Shown piece by piece: positions 1-7,713 of a stretch of DNA of 52,449 nucleotides. The stretch comes from Gammaproteobacteria bacterium. GTDB taxonomy: Bacteria > Pseudomonadota > Gammaproteobacteria > Pseudomonadales > Pseudohongiellaceae. Positions within the stretch are counted from its first letter, which is position 1, and the number at the start of each line of letters is the position of its first letter. Where the stretch lies: NCBI GenBank assembly GCA_030831125.1, contig JAURLQ010000127.1:1-52449 (forward strand). Direction: 5' to 3'. The position numbers and the translations under genes were made by a program. The notes beneath the pieces were generated by a model. The model was not told where the DNA came from. It did not search any database and saw only the letters and a program-made list of their open reading frames with translations.

Positions 1-305
1 AAAGACCGGAATTTTGTTGCTTGCTTGCAACATTCCCGCTGGTGTTAACATCCCTTGCTGCCAATTGTAGTCTTGTGCGTTGAATTTGCAGCGATTGTTC
101 ATGTTTCTGCTGCCTAATGGTCAATTCCGCATACAGGCAACTTTATATAATGAATATGATTTACCCCGTGTGCCGCGCTGTCAAGTGGGGGTAATGGAGA
201 CAGGTCAAAAACAGGGCACAAGAAGTTCAACGCGCTTTCCCAAAATATCGGGCAGCCGGTTACACTGTCACTTGCAGTTTTTGTCATGAACAGGGTTTCC
301 ATCGC
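1..305. other. Upstream gap, no gene recognised
   Basis: I see no convincing coding region here. A TATAAT at 146-151 could serve as a -10 box for the gene that begins at 306, but there is no good -35 box at 16-18 bp upstream. The window starts inside this gap, so an upstream neighbour may lie outside it. Confidence 0.4.
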
Positions 306-2177
306 ATGCAGCCAGTGTTGAGTATCAGGGAAAACAGGATCAATGGCGGCCTGTTTGCAAATTTCGATCAGCCTGTGGCATTGATTGTGATCGAGAGTCA
401 GGACACCAATCCGGTAATGCCAGTGCTGCCGGCACTTGATCAATGGTTGGCAGCAAAACTGGAAAAGTATGAATGCCAAACGCCAGGACAGTCGCCGGGA
501 GCCGAGCAGTTTGGCAGCTGGATCCTCTATACCCTTGAGGTTTTGCACAAAACATCCAGATCCCCGGTGCTGGCTACGCCGGAATATGAAGTAAGGCACG
601 AGGCTTCATCAAACGGCTGGCAGCTGGCCCTCAGATTTCCGGTACTGGGTTTGCAGCATCAGGCAGTCAACCAGACTGTTGACTGGCTACTCAGGCTGCT
701 TGGCAGTACCCGGGAGATATCAGAACAGTTTTTTGAAAACGGTATTGCCAATGTCCTGACACTGCTGCAAAAACAGGCGCCATATCTGGCGGGTAGTGCC
801 AATTTCCTTGAAGAAGCAATTGCGCGCAACATTCCCTGGCAGCATGTCTGCAACAATGTATACCAGTATGGCTGGTGCAGCAGGGCGCGACTGCTGGATG
901 GCTCGTTTACCGAAAGTACAGCGCACATTGCCACACGCATAGCCCGCCACAAACTTGCGGCTGCCCATACCCTCAGAACGGCAGGTTTGCCGGTACCCCG
1001 GCAGTATCTGGTTGCCAACCTGCAGCAGGCCCACAAACAGACAGAACAACTTAAGTATCCCGTAGTTATCAAACCCCTGGATCAGGATGGTGGCGCAGGG
1101 GTATCTGCAAACCTGCGCGATGCCCATGCACTGGAAAATGCGTGGAAGCGGGCAAAGCAGGTATCGCAGCAGATACTTGTGGAAGCACATTGCCCGGGAC
1201 AGGATTACCGGATTTATGTGCTGAACAATCGGGTTATCGGGGCCTGGCAAAGAACGCCCGGTGGAATAACTGGTGACGGTATCCATACGGTGGATGAACT
1301 GCTGGCAGAGATCAACGCCGAGCCCCGCAGACAACCTGAGGCAGGCAGGCTTTACAGGATTGCAATGGACGAGGAGGCTGAAGAATTGCTGCGGGAATAC
1401 GGCCATCAAAGGAACTCGGTAATTGAGGCCGGAAAATTTGTGCCACTGCGACGTACCTGCAATGTGCTGACCGGGGGCTTGCCGGTTCAGGTACCGCTCA
1501 CCGATTTTCACCAGGACAATCTTGCTCTGTGTACCCGTGCAGCAAGTCTTTTGCATCTGGACCTGGCAGGCATAGACCTGCTGAGTGAAGACATTGGTCG
1601 CTCGTGGCTGGAAGGAGGGACGAATATCTGTGAAATCAATGCGCAACCACAAATGCCCCCGGCCTTGCAGGGTGAAATACTGTCAACGCTGGTGTTCGGC
1701 AGCGGCCGAATTCCGGTGATCATGGTGGTGGATAACCGTGAGCATATCGATTGGCTCGACAAGGTAATGGCACAGCAGAATGCGCAGGATCGCCGCACCG
1801 GGCTGGCAACTGCCAGCAAGGCGATGCTTGATAATGAAACACTTGCCCTAATGGATATGGATGCACCGCACAGCTTGCGCCTGCTGCTCAGGGATCCCAG
1901 AACAGACATTGCTTTCATGGTGATCAACAGCAGCCTGATGCTGGCCAATGGTCTGCCGGTGGATCGCTGTGATCTGCTGATACTCTCGGGGATTACCGGT
2001 ATAAGAGGGAATCTGACACTGATGGCCGAGGCACTGGCCAGTCGCAGTGCACAAATTTGGGTTGACAGCGACAGCCCCCTTTGGAAAAAGCTCACGCTGC
2101 AGAGTGGCGAGATTACGAAAATTCCCGAGAAAAAACTCGGGACCAGACTTTCGCATTGGCTGGAGTCGGCATTTTGA
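306..2177 (+). CDS. Cyanophycin-synthetase-like ATP-grasp ligase with degenerate, truncated Mur domain
   Basis: Product of 623 aa. Residues 1-160 resemble the N-terminal domain of cyanophycin synthetase (CphA). Residues about 205-465 form an ATP-grasp domain, with the nucleotide-binding stretch YPVVIKPLDQDGGAGV at 251-266 and the metal-binding ICEINAQPQM at 441-450. Residues 468-560 still line up with the start of the CphA Mur-ligase domain (RIPV at 468, LLLRDPRTD at 526-534, LPVDRCD at 550-556). However, the P-loop, normally GTNGKTT, reads VDNREHI at 475-481, and the protein ends long before the usual length of about 870-900 aa. The Mur active site is therefore absent (seen). The ATP-grasp site, which in CphA activates a carboxylate to form an amide bond, looks usable (inference). 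Short one-site CphA2 enzymes are a known precedent. The substrate and product are unknown. The stop overlaps the next gene by 4 bp. Confidence 0.75.
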   Translation: MQPVLSIRENRINGGLFANFDQPVALIVIESQDTNPVMPVLPALDQWLAAKLEKYECQTPGQSPGAEQFGSWILYTLEVLHKTSRSPVLATPEYEVRHEASSNGWQLALRFPVLGLQHQAVNQTVDWLLRLLGSTREISEQFFENGIANVLTLLQKQAPYLAGSANFLEEAIARNIPWQHVCNNVYQYGWCSRARLLDGSFTESTAHIATRIARHKLAAAHTLRTAGLPVPRQYLVANLQQAHKQTEQLKYPVVIKPLDQDGGAGVSANLRDAHALENAWKRAKQVSQQILVEAHCPGQDYRIYVLNNRVIGAWQRTPGGITGDGIHTVDELLAEINAEPRRQPEAGRLYRIAMDEEAEELLREYGHQRNSVIEAGKFVPLRRTCNVLTGGLPVQVPLTDFHQDNLALCTRAASLLHLDLAGIDLLSEDIGRSWLEGGTNICEINAQPQMPPALQGEILSTLVFGSGRIPVIMVVDNREHIDWLDKVMAQQNAQDRRTGLATASKAMLDNETLALMDMDAPHSLRLLLRDPRTDIAFMVINSSLMLANGLPVDRCDLLILSGITGIRGNLTLMAEALASRSAQIWVDSDSPLWKKLTLQSGEITKIPEKKLGTRLSHWLESAF

Positions 2178-2998
2178 GTGAACAGTGGGCCTACACCACA
2201 AAAACCTGGGACAGAATCACTGAACCACTGAAGCCGGGTGCTGCAGATCTGGCTGTGATTTCCGGACAGTTACTACTGCTGGCTGAGCGCTTTGACAGCC
2301 TCAATGCCCTTGTTCTGGGCGTGACCAAAGATTATCTGGACTTGCCCTGGCCAACTGGTTCCAACATACGGGCACTTGATAATGCGTCTGTCATGATCCG
2401 CAACCACTGGTCAGGAGAGTCAGGTACAGCCGTGCAGGGAGACTGGTGCCAGATGCCCTTGCAAAGCGAAAGTCAGCACATCGTCCTGCTGGATGCCGGG
2501 CTCTGCTTGCTGGGCTGGCCAGATGAACAGAAACAGGTGCTGGAAGAAGTTGCCCGCATACTGGTACCGGACGGGATGTTCATCGTACGTTTGCTTGTGC
2601 TGCCACATGAAACTGAAAGCATGCCTGCCGTTGTGCAGGCAGTGAGGGCCGGAGAGATTACGGATTTGAGCCTGCTGAGAATTCGCTTGTGGATGGCCAT
2701 GCAGGCAGATGGCATTTTTCCGGTAACCAATCGTCAATTCTGGACCTTTCTGGCGTCATCCTTCCCGGATCTGGCTGAACTGGCGCAGTGTTGCAGTACA
2801 GACAGCGCTTATCTGCAGGAAGCATTGAGCAAACTGCAGGCAGAACCGGTCAGGAATTTCGCTTTCGCTGCACTCGAAGACTATGTTCACATGATTGATT
2901 CCATGGATGGCCAGTTTTCTGTCAAAGAAAAATTCATACCCGAGTATCATCTGGGAGAGCGATGCCCCACACTGGTGTTGAGGAAAAATGCTGCATGA
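2174..2998 (+). CDS. SAM-dependent methyltransferase-like protein
   Basis: The reading frame is open from 2081, but the best start is the TTG at 2174. It overlaps the TGA of the ATP-grasp gene and has GGAG at 2162-2165 about 8 bp upstream. This gives 274 aa. The fold looks like a class I methyltransferase: a first strand NALVLGV near residue 45 where motif I would lie, an aspartate-ended stretch GDWCQMPLQ, then a strand HIVLLDAGL and the segment LEEVARILVPDGMFIVRLL, typical of motifs post-II and III. The glycine-rich motif I is poor (VLGVTKDYL instead of the usual GxGxG), so SAM binding is not certain. The overlap argues for co-translation with the ligase gene and for a shared pathway. The target is unknown. 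Confidence 0.6.
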   Translation: MSEQWAYTTKTWDRITEPLKPGAADLAVISGQLLLLAERFDSLNALVLGVTKDYLDLPWPTGSNIRALDNASVMIRNHWSGESGTAVQGDWCQMPLQSESQHIVLLDAGLCLLGWPDEQKQVLEEVARILVPDGMFIVRLLVLPHETESMPAVVQAVRAGEITDLSLLRIRLWMAMQADGIFPVTNRQFWTFLASSFPDLAELAQCCSTDSAYLQEALSKLQAEPVRNFAFAALEDYVHMIDSMDGQFSVKEKFIPEYHLGERCPTLVLRKNAA

Positions 2999-3050
2999 TC
3001 CCGTTATCAAATGGTGATCTGGTATGAATTCTGCTGGATAGGTTTGTGGA

Positions 3051-3076
3051 GCGGCCTGGCAATATTGCCAGGCTGC
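3051..3076. repeat. Inverted repeat after the methyltransferase gene
   Basis: Positions 3054-3073 read GCCTGGCAATATTGCCAGGC, a perfect palindrome; three further pairs (one of them G-U) extend it to 3051-3076. As RNA it would form a 10-bp stem with a 6-nt AAUAUU loop. No T-tract follows, so an intrinsic terminator is doubtful. It could be a processing or Rho-dependent 3' end, or an operator. Confidence 0.5.
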
Positions 3077-3213
3077 TTCACAAAGTGAATTTGGTGAGTT
3101 CAATGAAGATTTCATCCTGGATACAGGAATTTTGGTATAAACGGGAACCAGACAGGTTTTTTCACAGGGTGCAGCAGATAGAATGGCCAAATCGTAACGA
3201 GGAGCAAACAGCA

Positions 3214-3768
3214 ATGAAGCAGACATCAAATACAAATCTGGTAAAAGTGTTCGCCATCATGCTCGCGTTGGGCGCTTCAGTGGCTGCCTATGCAGCTTCC
3301 CGCGAAGAAATTGATGCCACAGTTGATGAAACCCTGCAGACTTTCTATCGCGAATCCTCTGCAGGCGAAAGACTGGCAGGGCGGGCAGCCGGCATGCTGG
3401 TGTTTCCCAAGGTGGTCAAAGCCGGTATCGGCATAGGTGGCGAGTACGGCGAAGGCGCATTGGTAGTCGGTGGCAGCAAGGTGGCTTACTACAATACGGC
3501 ATCGGCCTCGATCGGTTTCCAGCTTGGTGCCCAGATCAAGTCGCAGATTATCCTGTTCATGACCCAGGATGCACTGGATACTTTTCGCAGCAGCCAGGGC
3601 TGGGAAGCCGGTGTTGATGGCAGTGTAGCCCTGGTGGAATTCGGAGCAGGTGGGGAAATCAGTTCCAACTCTGCACAGGAACCCATTATTGGTTTTGTGC
3701 TTTCCAACAAGGGGCTGATGTACAACCTGACTTTTGAAGGGTCAAAGATGACCAAAATAGAACGCTGA
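3214..3768 (+). CDS. Exported SYLF-domain (YSC84-like) protein
   Basis: The start at ATG 3214 is chosen because GGAG lies at 3201-3204 and because it opens a clean signal peptide (residues 1-27, ending AAYA before ASREE). The open frame runs further upstream without support. The 184-aa product matches the SYLF/YSC84 family: ETLQTFYRESSAGERLAGRAAGMLVFPKVVKAGIG-type start, then GIGGEYGEGALVVGG, and a C-terminal FVLSNKGLMYNLTFEGSK (pieces named here, not quoted continuously). SYLF domains bind phosphoinositides in eukaryotes. In bacteria they are common periplasmic proteins of unknown role. The VOC gene follows 12 bp later, probably co-transcribed. Confidence 0.8.
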   Translation: MKQTSNTNLVKVFAIMLALGASVAAYAASREEIDATVDETLQTFYRESSAGERLAGRAAGMLVFPKVVKAGIGIGGEYGEGALVVGGSKVAYYNTASASIGFQLGAQIKSQIILFMTQDALDTFRSSQGWEAGVDGSVALVEFGAGGEISSNSAQEPIIGFVLSNKGLMYNLTFEGSKMTKIER

Positions 3769-3780
3769 TTCAACCGAAGG

Positions 3781-4620
3781 ATGAAGCTGTTGTTGCCATT
3801 GTGGAAAAAAACCAGCATGGGAAAGTTGCTGCTGATCAGCATGCTTTTTTTTGCAAGCATGCAGCCGGTACAGGCCCAAATAGCGCCCGAATACAGCAGT
3901 GTGGATCATGTGGAATTTTTTGTCACTGATCTGCAGCGTTCGCTGGCTTTCTATACAGGACTTTTCGGCAATTCACTCTACAAGCACAGGCAGACAGAGC
4001 GGCGTTACCTCACTCTCGGATCCCATTATCTTGCTATTGAAGAACGGGAATCTGCTCGTGTGGATCATGTATGTTTCGGCATTGAAAATTTTGACATAGC
4101 CGAAGTGCACAACTACCTCGACAGCCAGAGCATACCCTGGCAGGACTATCCGAGCGGGCGCGACCTGCGGGTTGATGACCGCGACGGTACTCGCACACAA
4201 CTGGCCCGGGAAGGCAGCTGGGAAGTGTTGCTGGAAAACTCGGTGCAGAAAGAAAACTATCCAATGGACAACAGCCCCATCTTCAATGCACTGGGGCTGG
4301 ATGAAATATTCATCACGGTAACCAACCTGGAAGTCGATTCCCTGTTCTATGCAAGACTGCTGAACCAGACCGGCACCCTGCAGGCAGGATCACTGTGGTT
4401 CAATGTCGGCAATACCCGCATGCGTCTCACCCAGGCAGCGCCGGGTCAGGCACCAGGGATCAACTATTTTTCGGTACTGGTTTCCAATACCGATCTCGAC
4501 AAGGCTGCCGATGCAGTTTTTGCTGCCGGTGGCATCATAGAAACCATTCTGCCCAACGGTTTCAGTTTCTGGGATCCGGACGGGCACAGGGTCGTGATTC
4601 GTACCACCGGCATGTTCTAG
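3781..4620 (+). CDS. Exported protein with two VOC (glyoxalase/bleomycin-resistance) domains
   Basis: 279 aa from ATG 3781; ATG 3817 is an alternative giving 267 aa with a more usual signal peptide. The ribosome site AAGG directly abuts ATG 3781, which favours the downstream start. The leader ends PVQA before QIAPE. Two tandem VOC repeats follow: the first opens SSVDHVEFFVTDLQRSL (about residue 39) and the second LDEIFITVTNLEVDSLF (about residue 170), each with the beta-alpha-beta-beta-beta pattern. The last strand pair ends SFWDPDGHRVVIRT, typical of the family. The metal ligands of a glyoxalase I cannot be assigned with confidence (His43 is a candidate in the first repeat). Substrate unknown; the export signal makes antibiotic binding or lyase activity speculative. 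Confidence 0.7.
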   Translation: MKLLLPLWKKTSMGKLLLISMLFFASMQPVQAQIAPEYSSVDHVEFFVTDLQRSLAFYTGLFGNSLYKHRQTERRYLTLGSHYLAIEERESARVDHVCFGIENFDIAEVHNYLDSQSIPWQDYPSGRDLRVDDRDGTRTQLAREGSWEVLLENSVQKENYPMDNSPIFNALGLDEIFITVTNLEVDSLFYARLLNQTGTLQAGSLWFNVGNTRMRLTQAAPGQAPGINYFSVLVSNTDLDKAADAVFAAGGIIETILPNGFSFWDPDGHRVVIRTTGMF

Positions 4621-4643
4621 CCCCGCAGATCAAAAAATCTGCC

Positions 4644-4671
4644 CTTGAAAATATTCTGCTGATCCCCATTT
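4644..4671 (+). promoter_or_regulatory. Sigma-32 heat-shock promoter
   Basis: CTTGAAA at 4644-4650, a 13-bp spacer, then CCCCATTT at 4664-4671. This matches the RpoH consensus CTTGAAA-N13/14-CCCCATNT at every defined position. Transcription should start near 4678, giving a leader of about 93 nt before the small heat-shock gene. Confidence 0.9.
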
Positions 4672-4674
4672 ATT

Positions 4675-4770
4675 CAAGCGTGACAAAGGCTCGAAGAGCT
4701 TTGTCATTCCGCCTGGTTCGAATGAACGGGTAAACCATTAATCAACTTATCGCTTGAAGAGGATACAACA
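4675..4770 (+). promoter_or_regulatory. Candidate ROSE-type RNA thermometer in the heat-shock leader
   Basis: The leader can fold into three hairpins. The first pairs TGACAAA (4681-4687) with TTTGTCA through a GCTC/GAGC stem. The second uses GTTC/GAAC around 4707-4718. The third pairs A4749-U4750-C4751 and C4753-U4754 with the Shine-Dalgarno AGGAU (4760-4764), leaving G4752 bulged and a UGAAG loop. UCGCU (4750-4754) fits the U(U/C)GCU anti-Shine-Dalgarno motif of ROSE elements, including the bulged G. Heating would open this weak stem and free the ribosome site 7 nt before the ATG. Folding was done by eye. Confidence 0.65.
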
Positions 4771-5226
4771 ATGACTTTTGATTTTTCTCCGCTTTACCGC
4801 AGTACTATCGGTTTCGACCATCTGGCCTCTATGCTGGACTCCATCTCGAGTGCAGATCGCAGCCAGCCCAGTTATCCGCCCTACAATATTGAATTGCTGG
4901 AGCAGGACAAGTACCGGATCAGCATGGCAGTGGCCGGCTTTTCCGATGATGAAATTTCTGTTGAAACCGAAAACAATACATTGACAGTTTCTGCAGCCAG
5001 AAAGGCTGATGGAGATGGAAAGAAGCCGACCTATCTTCATCAGGGTATTGCAGAGCGCAATTTCCGCAGGCAGTTCAAATTGGCTGATCATGTAAAAGTG
5101 GTCAGCGCCAATCTGGCCAATGGTCTGCTGCATGTGGATCTGGAAAAAGAAGTACCTGAAGCGATGAAACCGCGTCAGATTCCGATCAATGGCAGCAATG
5201 TCCAGAAACTGTTGAAATCGGCCTGA
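4771..5226 (+). CDS. ibpA: Small heat-shock protein, IbpA/Hsp20 family
   Basis: 151 aa. The N-terminus FDFSPLYRSTIGFDHL and the segment HQGIAERNFRRQFKL closely resemble enterobacterial IbpA/IbpB. The alpha-crystallin domain spans about residues 35-127, with ANGLLHVDLEKEVPE (116-130) carrying the conserved G-x-L, and IPIN at 137-140 supplies the C-terminal I-x-I/V anchor for oligomer assembly. The protein is expected to hold unfolded proteins in the cytoplasm for the DnaK and ClpB refolding systems. Control seems double: a sigma-32 promoter and a probable temperature-sensitive leader. A strong intrinsic terminator follows, so the gene is monocistronic. Confidence 0.95.
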   Translation: MTFDFSPLYRSTIGFDHLASMLDSISSADRSQPSYPPYNIELLEQDKYRISMAVAGFSDDEISVETENNTLTVSAARKADGDGKKPTYLHQGIAERNFRRQFKLADHVKVVSANLANGLLHVDLEKEVPEAMKPRQIPINGSNVQKLLKSA

Positions 5227-5243
5227 TCAGAAAGCTGTGAAGG

Positions 5244-5271
5244 AAAGGGACCCGATGGGTCCCTTTTTTTT
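5244..5271 (+). terminator. Intrinsic terminator of the heat-shock gene
   Basis: AAAGGGACCC (5244-5253), loop GAT, GGGTCCCTTT (5257-5266), continuing into an uninterrupted T run to 5271. A textbook 10-bp stem with U-tract, 18 bp after the stop codon. Confidence 0.95.
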
Positions 5272-5329
5272 GTGTGTCGGTTTTCACGGTATTGAATAAA
5301 TTGACAAAGACGCACTGGATGTCATCAAT

Positions 5330-5590
5330 AGAATTTTTGAAGGTTCACGGCCGCACTTGCATGCGCCCCTACGATTCTTTCGGGTTCCGGTGGATCCGGA
5401 CACCCACACAAAGGTATATCAGGCTGCACAGGGGGAGTCGGGTGAGGAGCGTTAGCGAGCGAGCTGACTCGCCCTGGGAAGCCGGGTGCCACTGACCTTG
5501 AAATGAGTATCCCGATGAATCTCCTCAACAGAATTTTTGAAGGTTCACGGGCGCACTGGCATGCGCCCCCAAGATTCTTTCTGATTCCGG
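5330..5590. repeat. Pair of 60-bp direct repeats exactly 200 bp apart
   Basis: Copy 1 at 5330-5390 and copy 2 at 5530-5590 share AGAATTTTTGAAGGTTCACG, then a small palindrome of the type GCGCA...TGCGCCCC, then GATTCTTTC and TTCCGG. Related palindromes with the same CCCCTACGATTCTTTC tail occur near 51280-51320 and 51341-51380, and a diverged one at about 45904-45935. The stretch 5227-5692 has no believable gene; the small frame at 5274-5495 is built from this repeat. Confidence 0.75.
5431..5474. repeat. Hairpin element, core type B
   Basis: GGGGGAGTC (5431-5439) pairs with GACTCGCCC (5466-5474) around the core GTGAGGAGCGTTAGCGAGCG. The same core, with one base changed, recurs at about 24159-24178 between different arms. 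The adjacent AAGCCGGGTGCCACT (5479-5493) also recurs at 24062 and, inverted, at 24287. Confidence 0.7.
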
Positions 5591-5692
5591 GCTGAGTATA
5601 TTTTTGGTAAGCAAGGCAAGGGTGCCGGTGATAAAATCAAACGCTATTCCATGAACTGAAGAAAAGATGATTGACCAACAGGCCCGGGCCCA

Positions 5693-6397
5693 ATGACTGA
5701 AACGCTTTATCTGTTGCCGGGGCTTCTATGCGATAGTCGCATATGGGCGAATCAGCTTGCACACCTCGCCGATCTGGCAGAAATCCGCATCCCTGATTTC
5801 AGGCACTACAGCTCCCTGAGCGACATGGCCGATGCCGTACTGGCAGAAGCACCGCCACGCTTCATGGTTGCCGGGCACTCCATGGGTGGGCGCATAGCCC
5901 TGCAGATACTGGACAAGGCACCACAGCGAATTCTGCGGCTTGGGCTGCTGGATACAGGGCTGCAACCGGCTTCAGCAGATGAGCCAGCAAAACGCCAGAA
6001 ACTGCTGGATATGGCAGCAACACAGGGCATGGCGGCTGTAGCTCGTGCCTGGTCGCCCCCGATGGTGCATCCACAACGTCATGCAGACACCAGCCTCATG
6101 AATGCGATATATGACATGGTAGAACGCTACACCCCGCAACAATTCAATAACCAGATACTGGCTCTGTTGGGTCGTCCTGATGCCACACCCTTTCTGGGAA
6201 AGGCGCCTCTCGGGAGTCTGCTGTTGTGCGGACGGCAGGACACCTGGAGTCCTCCCCATCAGCATGAAGCATTGTCCAGAGCGCTGCCGGATCATCCTGG
6301 TGTGGTGATCATTGAGAACAGTGGTCATATGAGCCCGATGGAACAGCCAGAGGCTGTAAGTCAGGCTATGCGACATTGGCTGGAACAGGGAAACTGA
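5693..6397 (+). CDS. Alpha/beta-hydrolase
   Basis: 234 aa, a compact alpha/beta-hydrolase without signal peptide. The oxyanion region is LLPGLLCDSRIW (7-18), the nucleophile elbow GHSMGG (61-66) places Ser63, GRQDTWSP (180-187) offers Asp183, and SGHMSP (210-215) offers His212, so a complete catalytic triad is visible. The opening PGLLCDSRIW and closing MEQPEAV are common in small carboxylesterases of the BioH/MenH/RutD type. No neighbour fixes the substrate. The gene converges on ligB with only 5 bp between the stop codons. Confidence 0.8.
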   Translation: MTETLYLLPGLLCDSRIWANQLAHLADLAEIRIPDFRHYSSLSDMADAVLAEAPPRFMVAGHSMGGRIALQILDKAPQRILRLGLLDTGLQPASADEPAKRQKLLDMAATQGMAAVARAWSPPMVHPQRHADTSLMNAIYDMVERYTPQQFNNQILALLGRPDATPFLGKAPLGSLLLCGRQDTWSPPHQHEALSRALPDHPGVVIIENSGHMSPMEQPEAVSQAMRHWLEQGN

Positions 6398-6402
6398 GGC
6401 AG

Positions 6403-7254
6403 TTACTTTAAATTAAAGGGTGCTATTGCCTGAGTGCCTGCCGCAGTATTGGAAATGGGGATGTGGTAGTTGCGGTGGATTTCACGCACTGGGCCCTGCA
6501 GTGTGTTGCGGGCTGCCACCCACATGATGATTTCCAGACCTGCAGTACCTACCTTTTCAATGATGTCTTCGCTGCTGAACTGTGAAAGCCAGTCAGGATT
6601 TTCCTGCAGCAGACTGTCCATGAACTGCTTGTCGAATTCAGGATTCAAATGACCTGCACGCTCACCTTCAAGCTGGTGTGACAGACCGCCGGTACCAACA
6701 ACCAGTACACGCTTGTCACTGTCCCAGGCACGAATGGCATCGCCAACTGTTTTACCCAGTGCAGCACAGCGCCGTGCTGAAGGGAAAGGGTACAACACGG
6801 TATTGAGTGAAACAGGTACCGTGGGCAGCGGAAAAGGACTCAGACCCGGAAACAGCAGCTTCAATGGCAGCGCAAAGGCATGATCCACCATCATGTCCTG
6901 GCAAATGCTCATGTCAAAATCATGATCAACCAGATAGTTCACGAGTTGCCAGGACAAGGCTTCATCACCCTGGAATGGCGGGAAATCCGGTGTGCCAACG
7001 CCTTCGTCACCATTGACATATTCTGTCCCGGCACCAATGGCAAAAGTGGGCATGTTGTCGAGAAAAAAGTTCAGACCGTGGTCGTTGTAGAACACCACCA
7101 CGGCATCCGGCTTTACCTCTGCCAGCCAGTCATGGATGGGAGGAAAGCCATTGAAGAATGGTGACCAGTAGGGGTCTTTCTGCAGTCCGTGGGCAAGCGC
7201 CTTGCCAATGGAAGGGATGTGTGAGGTATTGACGCAACCGACAACTGTAGCCAT
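6403..7254 (-). CDS. ligB: Protocatechuate 4,5-dioxygenase, beta (catalytic) subunit
   Basis: 283 aa, a class III extradiol dioxygenase of the LigB family. The iron ligands and catalytic base sit where the family has them: His12 (NTSHIPS), His59 (YNDHGLN), His193 (GGLSHQL) and Glu241 (GLEIIMW). The known enzyme uses Fe(II) and O2 to open protocatechuate (or a close relative such as gallate) between carbons 4 and 5, with LigA as partner. The gene starts 3 bp after ligA stops. No later enzymes of the 4,5-cleavage route are in the window, so the physiological substrate is inferred. Confidence 0.9.
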   Translation of the reverse strand: MATVVGCVNTSHIPSIGKALAHGLQKDPYWSPFFNGFPPIHDWLAEVKPDAVVVFYNDHGLNFFLDNMPTFAIGAGTEYVNGDEGVGTPDFPPFQGDEALSWQLVNYLVDHDFDMSICQDMMVDHAFALPLKLLFPGLSPFPLPTVPVSLNTVLYPFPSARRCAALGKTVGDAIRAWDSDKRVLVVGTGGLSHQLEGERAGHLNPEFDKQFMDSLLQENPDWLSQFSSEDIIEKVGTAGLEIIMWVAARNTLQGPVREIHRNYHIPISNTAAGTQAIAPFNLK

Positions 7255-7257
7255 GAA

Positions 7258-7596
7258 TCAGGCCGCTGCTTCGTACAGCATTGCAGTGAATTGTGCCTTG
7301 CTCAAACCGGTTTGCATGGCGCCCCAGTCCTGGACATCCAGCCCGAGCAGGACAGCATATTTGCCAAGATAATAGATATTGCCACCGGATTGCTGCAATG
7401 CCAGCAGGTCTTGGTCAACGATTGCGCGGATCTGCTGTGCGCTCAGGCCAAAACGACGGCAATAGGCCACCTGGTCCTGCTTGAATGCCTCGCGGTTGGC
7501 GGGATTGTTGAAGGAGAAGCACATCTTGTTCAGGGCATAACCTTTGCCCGTGTTTTCGCCGGAAAGTATGTAGGTACCAGGAATAGCACGTTTCAT
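7258..7596 (-). CDS. ligA: Protocatechuate 4,5-dioxygenase, alpha subunit
   Basis: 112 aa from the ATG at 7596, chosen because GAGG lies about 7 bp upstream and because the family begins with PGTY-type sequence; the frame extends 13 codons further without support. The helical LigA domain is recognisable from LNKMCFSFNNPANREAF, AYCRRFGLSAQQ and GGNIYYLGKYA. LigA caps the LigB active site and has no activity alone. It forms a two-gene operon with ligB, divergent from a LysR-type regulator gene 117 bp away. Confidence 0.88.
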   Translation of the reverse strand: MKRAIPGTYILSGENTGKGYALNKMCFSFNNPANREAFKQDQVAYCRRFGLSAQQIRAIVDQDLLALQQSGGNIYYLGKYAVLLGLDVQDWGAMQTGLSKAQFTAMLYEAAA

Positions 7597-7713
7597 GTTG
7601 CTGCCTCGCTGATCGTTTTCTGAACAGGTGGCCATTGTGTACCTGCAGAAACATCAGATAAACAGGGTTTTATGCATCTGTTACATGAAATAAATTAATG
7701 TTTTAATGAGGGC
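7597..7713. promoter_or_regulatory. Divergent control region between ligA and the LysR gene
   Basis: 117 bp containing, at about 7670-7692, an AT-rich imperfect dyad TTATG-N9-CATGAA that could be a LysR-type T-N11-A site. LysR proteins usually bind such divergent gaps and switch the neighbouring catabolic genes on with a pathway compound. The site is suggested by position only. Confidence 0.35.

Noticed and set aside
80-289. Small plus-strand frame of 69 codons at the left edge
   Set aside because: No recognisable domain, no ribosome site, and composition unlike the neighbours; treated as non-coding.
720-1652. 310-codon minus-strand frame opposite the ATP-grasp gene
   Set aside because: The plus strand carries a clear CphA/ATP-grasp protein; the antisense translation shows no family features.
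5274-5495. 73-codon frame after the heat-shock terminator
   Set aside because: It begins inside the terminator T-run and is built from the direct repeat and the B-type hairpin.
5330-5590. Possible CRISPR array because of regular repeats
   Set aside because: Only two repeat units 200 bp apart, the spacer is another repeat, and no cas genes are present.
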